In this document: positions 1-5,723 of the stretch, in pieces | Layout: each line of letters begins with the position of its first letter | How positions within the stretch are numbered: position 1 is the stretch's first letter | NCBI GenBank assembly: GCA_046341775.1 | Contig: JBKDQQ010000102.1 | Location: 1-9,501, forward strand | DNA: 9,501 nucleotides | Direction: 5' to 3' | Source of the DNA: SXXH01 sp041165735 | GTDB lineage: Bacteria; Planctomycetota; UBA1135; GCA-002686595 | Notes under the pieces: generated by a model | The model's input: only the letters and a program-made list of their open reading frames with translations | What the model was told of the DNA's origin: nothing | Databases searched by the model: none | Position numbers and translations under genes: made by a program

Positions 1-2
1 TT

Positions 3-599
3 CGAATCGCTTGGCCAGGGCCGGGAAAGCCGCCGCGCTTGGAGGTGAACTGGCGCTCGACTTCGAATGGCACGATTGGCAATACTGACATTAGACCGCC
101 CCATAAGGTGTCCGCGGACGGTATTTATGAGTCCAAGATTACTCTCGCCGAGGGCGAATACGAGTTGTTCGTCCATGCGCATACTCAGTCAGAGCCGCGC
201 GACGATCATGGTTGGTACTGGACTGGATCGATGAGCGTCTCGTCGGCGAACACCACGACGGGTCTGATCGAACTGCTACCCGGAAGCGCCCTCAGTGGAC
301 GCGTGCTCTCAAAGGAAGGCTCGCCGCTCGCGGGGGAGCTAGTCAATGTCGCCGTGCCAGGTTGGACCACCGGCTCCGACGAACTGCGTTCAATGTATAA
401 AGTGGTGACGGATGCCGAGGGCCGTTACTGGATCTCAAGCCTGCCGCCCCATGGCGAGTTCAGTGTCCACTTGGGCAGCAAGAAATATGTTGTCCCCGCG
501 CGGACGGGTCCGGTTGGCTCGACGCGCTCGTTGGATCTGCGCAACCCATTTGACAGCCAGACACACGGGTTCTTTAAGCAGAGGAGCAGACCTCGATGA
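3..599 (+). CDS. Partial protein with carboxypeptidase-regulatory-like (CNA-B-type) beta-sandwich domain, 3' end only
   Basis: The frame is open to the left edge of the window, so the gene starts upstream and about 198 C-terminal residues are visible. The TTG at 39 is not a convincing start. Numbering from that TTG, residues about 84-150 have the shape of a carboxypeptidase regulatory-like domain: GSALSGRVLSKEGSPLAGELV, then TDAEGRYWISSLPPHGEFSV. This is the G-V-D/E-G-P-L-A-G-A-V ... T-D-x-x-G-x-Y/F pattern of that fold. Residues 25-80 look like another beta-rich module. These domains usually occur in large secreted or surface proteins as structural or adhesion modules; no enzyme motif is seen in the visible part. 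The last 20 residues are basic (FFKQRSRPR) with no anchor motif. Codon use (AAT, ATT, TAT, AAG) is less GC-biased than in the his genes. The domain call is fairly sure; the role of the whole protein is unknown. Confidence 0.6.
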   Translation, partial: RIAWPGPGKPPRLEVNWRSTSNGTIGNTDIRPPHKVSADGIYESKITLAEGEYELFVHAHTQSEPRDDHGWYWTGSMSVSSANTTTGLIELLPGSALSGRVLSKEGSPLAGELVNVAVPGWTTGSDELRSMYKVVTDAEGRYWISSLPPHGEFSVHLGSKKYVVPARTGPVGSTRSLDLRNPFDSQTHGFFKQRSRPR

Positions 600-753
600 A
601 TGGCGGGTTGCGTCGCGCGACCATGATAGGCCGCTGGTCGCCGCGCCAAGCAATGCACGCCTTGCGCCACGGCGCGGGATGAGCGCCACTCAACGACGCC
701 TACGGCCTCCGCAGTGCTGCGCCTAGGCGATATGCGGTGCGCCGCTGGTCCAG

Positions 754-1194
754 ATGTGCCTGCGGATCACTTGCCACCAAGCCGACGCCGAAGATGCGGT
801 GCAGGAGACCTGGATCGATGTCGATCGCGGCATCGCGGGCTTCCGGAGCGAGTCGAAGCTCTCGACGTGGCTGTTCCGCATCGCGATCCGCCACGCCACG
901 CGCATCCGCAACCGCCGCCGTCCGGAGTCCGCGACGGCCTTGGAGGACTCCGTCGACCCGGGCGAGGGCGCGGATCCTCTACGGCGGCTCGCGGAGTTGG
1001 ATGCCGTGCGCAAGCTGCTCGCGGCCATCGCTGCGCTGCCGCTCGAACAACGCGTGGTGCTGGGTCTAGCGACGGGTGATGGTCTGCCACACGCCGAGAT
1101 CGCCGCCATCCTCGGTGTCCCCGAAGGCACCGTGGGCTCGCGGCTGCACTCGGCGCGTGCGAACCTGAAACAGCGACTCGGCCTCCAGGACTGA
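754..1194 (+). CDS. ECF-type (sigma-70 family) RNA polymerase sigma factor, N-terminus apparently truncated
   Basis: Sigma factor of the extracytoplasmic-function type, which redirects RNA polymerase to a specific promoter set. Counting from ATG 754 (146 aa), region 2 is visible as DAEDAVQETWIDV (11-23) and KLSTWLFRIAIRHATR (35-50). Region 4 is visible as LPLEQRVVLGL (95-105) and a helix-turn-helix, EIAAILGVPEGTVGSRLHSA (115-134). Both domains needed for -10 and -35 recognition are therefore present. The frame is open upstream only to 727 because TAG lies at 724-726. The in-frame codons 739-753 read APLVQ, which still fits the usual region 2.1 pattern (Y-A-P-L-V...CLR). Family homology thus continues past ATG 754 and seems to be cut by the stop. 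No Shine-Dalgarno precedes ATG 754. The protein is about 20-30 aa short of typical ECFs. The next gene is convergent, so no anti-sigma partner follows. It may be functional from a non-canonical start, or a recent pseudogene. Confidence 0.82.
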   Translation: MCLRITCHQADAEDAVQETWIDVDRGIAGFRSESKLSTWLFRIAIRHATRIRNRRRPESATALEDSVDPGEGADPLRRLAELDAVRKLLAAIAALPLEQRVVLGLATGDGLPHAEIAAILGVPEGTVGSRLHSARANLKQRLGLQD

Positions 1195-1205
1195 GGCAAG
1201 GACTT

Positions 1206-1227
1206 GCGGCGTGGCCGCCCGCGGGCG
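1206..1227. terminator. GC-rich hairpin cluster between convergent genes (possible bidirectional terminator)
   Basis: The 63 bp between the stops of the sigma factor and the propeller gene contain GCGGC-gtg-GCCGC (1206-1218) and an overlapping perfect 12-bp palindrome, CGCCCGCGGGCG (1216-1227). The position between two facing stop codons suits a shared terminator. Neither side has a T-tract, and in DNA this GC-rich short palindromes are common, so the call is weak. Confidence 0.3.
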
Positions 1228-1257
1228 CTCGAGGCCGCGAGTCGCGCCGCGGTCGGC

Positions 1258-2949
1258 TCAGGGTTGCCAAGTCGCCGAGAGGCCGTTCGTCAGGTTGAAC
1301 GTGCTCGCTGTGCAGAACACGGCCGCGTTGCGGTACCACGCCTGGTAGTGGCGCACCTGTCCCGCCTGCGCGATGCCGCCGCGCACCGAGATGGCGGGAT
1401 CGCCCGCGCGCGGATGGCTCGCGATTCCGCCGATCGCGTTGCCGGTGCCGAGGCGCACGAGGGTGCCGCTCGCGCAACGCAGGCCGTCGCCGAAGGTCGC
1501 TCCCGTCTGTTGCGTGCCTTGGAAGAACAGCACGGGCGTGTTGGGCAGGCCGGACGATTGGAGCACGAAGGTGTCGTTGGCGAGGCGCGCGGCGCCGAAG
1601 CCTCGCAGCAAGGCGCCATCGGGGTTGACGGAGCTCGCGCAACCGCGTCCGGTGGCGCCATTGTTGCCGCACGGGCAGGCGACTCCGCTGCCGTCGCCGA
1701 AGCAGTACGACGACAGGAAGGACGGCGTGGTGCGGTACGCGAGCACGTTCGTGCCGACACCTGCGACGACGAGCGTGCCATCGCCCGCGATGGCGGGGGC
1801 GCCGATGTTGATGTTCGGGACGGCCACGGTCCAACGCTGGGTCAAGTCGGCGTCGAAGCTCCAGAAGCGCCCGTTCGGGAAGCCGCCGTTCGACACGTAC
1901 ACCTTGCCCATGGCATCCACGCCGAGGCGTGGTTCCCAGGTGTCGGCCACCAAGGTGGCGCTCGTGTGCAGCAACGCGCCGGTGGCTCCGTCGACGCGCT
2001 CGATCTGGCTCGCTTGGTTCAGCATGTACACGCTGTTGTCCGGCGCGACGGCGAACTCGCTGGCGTAGCAATAGCCGGCGGGACGGCTCCACAGCGGCGC
2101 GATGGCTGCGCCCGTGTCGCGGAACGCGTACATGAAGTCCACGACCGCGCTGTTCTGCACGCGCGGCAGGTAGATCGTCCCGTCGGGTCCGACCATCGGC
2201 GTGGTCTGGTGCAAGAAGCCGTTCATCGTCGGCCCCGTGTAGACCTGCGCGCCGGTGTTGGCGTCCCATCTGCGGATGGCGTGTCCTCCACCCACGACTT
2301 CGGCGGTGTAGAACGCGTCGCCGTTCAATGCGCCGCCGCAATGGCCGCTGACCGATCCGACCCGCGGGCTGCTCCAGACGGTCTGCCCCGTGGCGTGGTC
2401 GAAACGCCAGATGCGCGTGTGCGTCGAGACGATCGGATCGCCATTCGCCGCGAACACGACCCCGTCGTAGGCGCCGCCGTTCTGCGCTTCGACGCTGGTC
2501 CAGAGCAAGGCGCCCGTGGCGGCGTCGAAGCACTGCAAGCGCGCGGACACGCTGCCGCCGTTGCCGCTGCGCGACGCATAGAGGCGGCCACCCTCGACGC
2601 CCGCGATCCACGTCGTCCAATCACCCGTGTTGGCGGGGATGTTCGCCGTCCACAGCTCCGCGCCGGTGGCGAGGTCCTGGCACACGATGGGCGAGCCGGT
2701 TTGCTCCGGCGGGAAGCCCGTCTGGCGCACCATGTAGACGCGCGAGCCCTCGATCACCGGTTGCCAGGCGATGGCGGACGAGCGCCCACCGCTCCAGGCG
2801 ATGGCGGGTGCTTCCGGACCGACCGCGGGTGTCAAGCCGTTGCGACGAGCGTTGCCGCCGTTGTTCGACCAATCGCGCGGTGCAGCGACGAGGGGACTTG
2901 CGATCGACAGACACAGCAGGGCGCGAACAAGCGAGTTCCTGGTAACCAT
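1258..2949 (-). CDS. Secreted PQQ-like beta-propeller protein with Cys-rich C-terminal module
   Basis: 563 aa. The N-terminus has a charged start, a hydrophobic core and an alanine cleavage region (MVTRNSLVRALLCLSIASPLVAA), so it is probably exported by Sec. Propeller repeats of the PQQ-like type recur with the D-x-x-T-G-x-x-x-W/Y signature: DLATGAELW (92-100), DAATGALLW (142-150), DHATGQTVW (184-192), DANTGAQVY (229-237), DGATGALLH (320-328). These repeats normally give a BamB/quinoprotein-like fold. Quinoprotein dehydrogenase residues were not recognised, so a binding or scaffold role is as likely as catalysis. Residues about 414-563 form a separate module with six cysteines (416, 425, 427, 437, 492, 546), which I link from memory to secreted planctomycete proteins and which may serve sorting or attachment. 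Start ATG 2949 is fixed by the signal peptide; no Shine-Dalgarno is visible. The gene stands alone on its strand, facing the sigma-factor gene. Fold: confident. Function: unknown. Confidence 0.85.
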   Translation of the reverse strand: MVTRNSLVRALLCLSIASPLVAAPRDWSNNGGNARRNGLTPAVGPEAPAIAWSGGRSSAIAWQPVIEGSRVYMVRQTGFPPEQTGSPIVCQDLATGAELWTANIPANTGDWTTWIAGVEGGRLYASRSGNGGSVSARLQCFDAATGALLWTSVEAQNGGAYDGVVFAANGDPIVSTHTRIWRFDHATGQTVWSSPRVGSVSGHCGGALNGDAFYTAEVVGGGHAIRRWDANTGAQVYTGPTMNGFLHQTTPMVGPDGTIYLPRVQNSAVVDFMYAFRDTGAAIAPLWSRPAGYCYASEFAVAPDNSVYMLNQASQIERVDGATGALLHTSATLVADTWEPRLGVDAMGKVYVSNGGFPNGRFWSFDADLTQRWTVAVPNINIGAPAIAGDGTLVVAGVGTNVLAYRTTPSFLSSYCFGDGSGVACPCGNNGATGRGCASSVNPDGALLRGFGAARLANDTFVLQSSGLPNTPVLFFQGTQQTGATFGDGLRCASGTLVRLGTGNAIGGIASHPRAGDPAISVRGGIAQAGQVRHYQAWYRNAAVFCTASTFNLTNGLSATWQP

Positions 2950-3144
2950 GGTTGCATGAGGCTAACACCAATGCCCGGAACCCGCAGCTTGCGGGGATGC
3001 CGCGACCCGGGGTGGGGGGATGGTCGGCGGCCCCCGACCCACTCGCGGCACGGCGCTCGGGACTGTTCGTTTTCGGCTGCCGGCGCTGGCCAAACCCGGG
3101 GGAGTGCTCCACCAGGCTGGCCGGCGTCGATGGTTGCCGACTAC

Positions 3145-3161
3145 GCGCAAGTCGCTTGCGC
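3145..3161. other. Perfect 7-bp hairpin with 3-nt loop
   Basis: GCGCAAG-tcg-CTTGCGC is a perfect inverted repeat in the non-coding gap. No T-tract follows on either strand, so it is not a classical terminator. It could belong to the leader of the propeller mRNA or to a small RNA, or it could be chance. Confidence 0.3.
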
Positions 3162-3211
3162 ATGGTGCAAGGCTCGTGGGACCCGGCCCGCTTGGGACGC
3201 ACCGCAGATGC

Positions 3212-3239
3212 GAGGCACTGGGTCTGAGGCACTGCGTCT
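3212..3239. repeat. 14-bp tandem duplication (two copies, one mismatch)
   Basis: GAGGCACTGGGTCT (3212-3225) is followed directly by GAGGCACTGCGTCT (3226-3239), with 13 of 14 bases identical. It is non-coding and probably arose by slippage; a double protein-binding site is possible but nothing supports it. Confidence 0.5.
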
Positions 3240-3322
3240 TCGGGCGTGGCGTGCCCGCCATGGGCAAGACGAGCACGGCGTCGGCATCTAGCCCGCAGGA
3301 GACGCTCCGCGGCAAGGAGAGA

Positions 3323-3357
3323 CCCCCTGAACCTTGTCGATGACGAGGTTCAGGGGG
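3323..3357 (-). terminator. Strong hairpin downstream of the fasciclin gene (probable terminator)
   Basis: CCCCCTGAACCT (3323-3334) pairs perfectly with AGGTTCAGGGGG (3346-3357). The stem continues inward through one G-U pair and three more pairs to a 3-nt loop (3339-3341), giving about 16 bp. It starts 52 nt past the fasciclin stop on the - strand. On that strand the stem is followed by TCTCTCCTT, which is pyrimidine-rich but not a clean U-tract. This is the longest perfect inverted repeat I see in the window. Confidence 0.6.
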
Positions 3358-3409
3358 CCTTGCCTGATTCACGCCCTTCGCGCGCAGCGGCGCGCTGGGG
3401 CAAACCCTC

Positions 3410-4348
3410 TCAGGGCAGGATGACGGTGTCGATCACGTGGATGACGCCATTGCCAGCCAGGATGTCGGTGGCGGTGATCGTGGCGTTGCCGATCTTGGCG
3501 ACGCCGTCGGCGACTTGGATGCCAGCGGACTTGCCTTGGAGCGTGGCCACTTCCTTCATGCCGACCACGTCCTTGGCGAGCTTGCGGCCGGACACGACGT
3601 GATACTTGAGGATGCCGGCGAGACGCTCCTTGTTCTCCGGCTTCAACAGGTCTTCGACGGTGCCCTTCGGCAGCTTGGCGAAGGCCGCGTCGGTCGGCGC
3701 GAACACGGTCAGCGGATCCTTGCCGCCGAGGGCCTCGGCGAGGCCGGCGGCCTTGGCGGCGGCCAGCAGCGTGGCGAAGGTGCCAGCCTCGGAAGCAGTC
3801 TCGACGATGTTCTTGCGCGGCATGACGACCGCGTCGATGACGTGGATCACGCCGTTGGAGCAATCGATGTCGGCCTTGACCACCTTGGCGCCGTCGACTT
3901 GCAGGGCGCTGTCCGCCTCGCCGGCCTTGACGACTTGCAGGCGCAGGGCTTGTCCCTGGACGGTGTTGGCGAAGTCGACCTTGACGGCTTGGGTGCTCAT
4001 CACCTTGCCGGGCACCACGTGGTAGGTGAGCAGGTTGGCCAGTTGCTGCTTGTTCTCGGGCTTGAGCAGGCCTTCGACGGTGCCCTTGGGCAGTTTCGCG
4101 AAGGCTTCGTCGCTAGGCGCGAAGACGGTGAACGGACCGGGCCCCTTGAGCGTCTCGACGAGTCCGGCGGCCTGGGCGGCGGCGACGAGCGTCTTGAAAG
4201 AGCCGGCGCCGATGGCGGTGTCGACGACGTCCTTGGCGGCGGCGGGCTTGCTTGCCGCGACGGCGGTGGTCGCGTCGGCGCGGACGGTGGAATGGACCAG
4301 CGGCGCGACGAGGCCCGCGAGGATGGCGAGGGTGAGGATCTTCTTCAT
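3410..4348 (-). CDS. Secreted protein with two tandem fasciclin (FAS1) domains
   Basis: 312 aa. Start ATG 4348 is chosen because it begins a good Sec signal peptide (MKKILTLAILAGLVAPLVHS, probable cleavage near residue 24) and upstream codons overlap hisD. A nearby GTG at 4357 would add only three residues. Two FAS1 domains follow, about 38-178 and 179-312. Each has the H1 motif (TVFAPSDEAF 74-83; TVFAPTDAAF 214-223), the central Y-H box (YHVVPGK 109-115; YHVVSGR 249-255) and the closing H2 strand (VIHVIDAVVMP 167-177; VIHVIDTVILP 302-312). FAS1 domains act in adhesion and protein-protein contacts outside the cell. The protein ends exactly at the second domain, with no anchor, so it is probably periplasmic or secreted. 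The two domains are clearly internal duplicates. The gene follows hisD on the same strand by 118 nt but has no obvious link to histidine synthesis. Confidence 0.93.
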   Translation of the reverse strand: MKKILTLAILAGLVAPLVHSTVRADATTAVAASKPAAAKDVVDTAIGAGSFKTLVAAAQAAGLVETLKGPGPFTVFAPSDEAFAKLPKGTVEGLLKPENKQQLANLLTYHVVPGKVMSTQAVKVDFANTVQGQALRLQVVKAGEADSALQVDGAKVVKADIDCSNGVIHVIDAVVMPRKNIVETASEAGTFATLLAAAKAAGLAEALGGKDPLTVFAPTDAAFAKLPKGTVEDLLKPENKERLAGILKYHVVSGRKLAKDVVGMKEVATLQGKSAGIQVADGVAKIGNATITATDILAGNGVIHVIDTVILP

Positions 4349-4367
4349 GCCGCGCACTACGCGCGGC
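4349..4367 (-). promoter_or_regulatory. All-GC hairpin directly against the fasciclin start codon
   Basis: Read on the - strand, GCCGCGC-gtagt-GCGCGGC is followed without a gap by the ATG at 4348. The 7-bp stem consists only of G-C pairs and occupies the place where a Shine-Dalgarno would be; none is visible here, while every internal his start has one. It could restrain translation or protect the mRNA 5' end. That is inference from position only. Confidence 0.4.
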
Positions 4368-4466
4368 GGCACGGGCGTGGATTGCAGGCCTCGGGAGGAA
4401 CTGTGTAAGGCCTCCGTCCGCACGCGCGTCGCGGCTTGGCGACCCGCGGTCGAGGGGGGCCGCTCC

Positions 4467-5723
4467 TCATGGGCGTGCCGGGTCGCGGCGCTCCGCGGCT
4501 CGGGCGTGGGCTTCCAGACCCTCCAACCGCGCCAGCGCGGCCGCATCGCGCGCATCGCGCGCGTCGTCGAGTTGCAGCCAGGTGCGCACGCGCAGGAAGT
4601 CGAGCACGCTCAAGCCGCCCTTGCGCCGCGCGGCGCCGCCGGTCGGCAGCACGTGGTTGGGTCCCGAGCCGTAGTCGCCGAAGACCTCGGCGCCCGCCCT
4701 GCCGCGGAACAGGGCTCCGTAGTGGCGCACTCGCGCGGCCAACCACGCGTCGTCCCGCAGCGAGAGTTGCAGGTGCTCCGGGGCCAGTGCGTCCACCGCG
4801 AGGGCCGCGGCCTCGAGCGTGGACACGACGAGGCTCGATCCGCTGCGCAACGATGTCGCGGCCGTGGTGGCGGAAGGCAGCCCGACAAGTTGTTCGGCGA
4901 GTTCGCGGCGCACGGCGTGCACGAAGCGTTCGTCGAAGGCGACGAGCACGCAACGCGCGTCGTCGTCGTGCTCCGCCTGGGCGAGGAGGTCGGCGGCGAC
5001 CTGCCCCGGGTCGGCATGCACGTCCGCGACGACGACGAGTTCGGACGGCCCCGCCAGCGAATCGATCGAGGCCCAAGGAGAGATCAAGGCCTTGGCCGCG
5101 TTGACCCAGCGGTTGCCGGGTCCGACCACGATGTCCGCGGCGGCGAAGCGCGAGGTGCCGAAGGCGAGGGCCGCGATCGCTTGCGCCCCTCCCGCGGCGA
5201 CCAGCGAGTCGGCGCCCGCCTCGGCGGCCGCGGCGAGGGTGATGGGCGCCGGGCGCGGACTGGCGACGACGACTTGCTCGACGCCGGCGACGCGCGCGGT
5301 GACGACGGTCATCAGCACCGACGACGGCAGGGGATGGCGACCACCCGGCGCGTAGCATCCCGCGCGTTCCAGCGGAGCCACGCGCTGGCAAGCGAATCCT
5401 CCCGGGATCGGTAGGTCGAACTCGGAGAGCGAGCGCAGTTGCGCGCGCGCGAAGGTCTCGATGCGCGAACGCACGCGCGCCAGCAGCTCGCGCTCGGAGG
5501 GCGCGAGGCGCGCATGCGCCTCCGCCAGCATGGCGCGGTCCCAGTGGAGCGGCTCGTCGCCGCGCAGGTCGCCGAACCTGCGCGCCTGGCGCTCCAAGGC
5601 CTCGTCGCCGTGCAGGCGCACGTCGTCGACGATCGGGCGCGCTTGCTCGAGCAGCTCGTGGTCCATGTCGAAGCGCGCCGCCTTGATCGACGCCAAGTCG
5701 CGCGTGGGCAGCAGCTCGCTCAC
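4467..5723 (-). CDS. hisD: Histidinol dehydrogenase
   Basis: Catalyses the last two steps of histidine synthesis, L-histidinol to L-histidine with two NAD+, as a zinc-dependent cytosolic homodimer. 418 aa, close to the usual 430. Recognisable segments: PGGRHPLPSSVLM (126-138), GPGNRWVNAAK (201-211), AGPSELVVVAD (224-234), AQAEHDDDA (248-256), APEHLQL (314-320) and GDYGSGPNHVLPT (349-361). Mapping to the E. coli enzyme from memory, the catalytic Glu/His pair is E316-H317. The zinc ligands are Q249, H252, D350 and H406, with E401 also kept, so it should be active. The start is GTG 5723, which overlaps the TGA of the hisA-I-E gene (GTGA) and has GGGGAGG 7 nt upstream. It is the last visible gene of the operon; only a weak 5-bp hairpin (4428-4443) lies beyond it, not a clear terminator. 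Confidence 0.97.
   Translation of the reverse strand: MSELLPTRDLASIKAARFDMDHELLEQARPIVDDVRLHGDEALERQARRFGDLRGDEPLHWDRAMLAEAHARLAPSERELLARVRSRIETFARAQLRSLSEFDLPIPGGFACQRVAPLERAGCYAPGGRHPLPSSVLMTVVTARVAGVEQVVVASPRPAPITLAAAAEAGADSLVAAGGAQAIAALAFGTSRFAAADIVVGPGNRWVNAAKALISPWASIDSLAGPSELVVVADVHADPGQVAADLLAQAEHDDDARCVLVAFDERFVHAVRRELAEQLVGLPSATTAATSLRSGSSLVVSTLEAAALAVDALAPEHLQLSLRDDAWLAARVRHYGALFRGRAGAEVFGDYGSGPNHVLPTGGAARRKGGLSVLDFLRVRTWLQLDDARDARDAAALARLEGLEAHARAAERRDPARP

Larger units (their letters stand above)
2950..3409. other. 460-bp intergenic region without a convincing gene
   Basis: Lies between the fasciclin stop and the propeller-gene start, both on the - strand, so it should hold the fasciclin terminator and the propeller promoter. 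Open frames occur on both strands, but their translations have no domain, signal peptide or Shine-Dalgarno that would make them genes. Visible structure: hairpin CCCGCA-gct-TGCGGG (2981-2995) in the presumed leader of the propeller gene, hairpin 3145-3161, a 14-bp tandem duplication 3212-3239 and the terminator-like hairpin 3323-3357. No clear -35/-10 pair was found. Confidence 0.6.

Noticed and set aside
2944..2953. 10-bp palindrome AACCATGGTT centred on the propeller start codon
   Set aside because: Short, extends no further, and one such palindrome by chance is not surprising.
1204..3291. Long open frame on the + strand (695 codons) opposite the propeller gene
   Set aside because: It is antisense to a gene with a signal peptide and clear propeller repeats. 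The translation is rich in R, A, G and H and has no domain, which is typical of shadow frames in high-GC DNA.
4397..4418. GGAACT followed by GTCC, resembling an ECF-dependent promoter on the + strand
   Set aside because: It points away from the fasciclin gene, no + strand gene follows, and the spacing is not convincing. Probably chance.
3410..4555. Longer version of the fasciclin protein starting at 4555
   Set aside because: The extra 69 residues are Arg-rich, overlap hisD, and would bury the clear signal peptide that starts at 4348.
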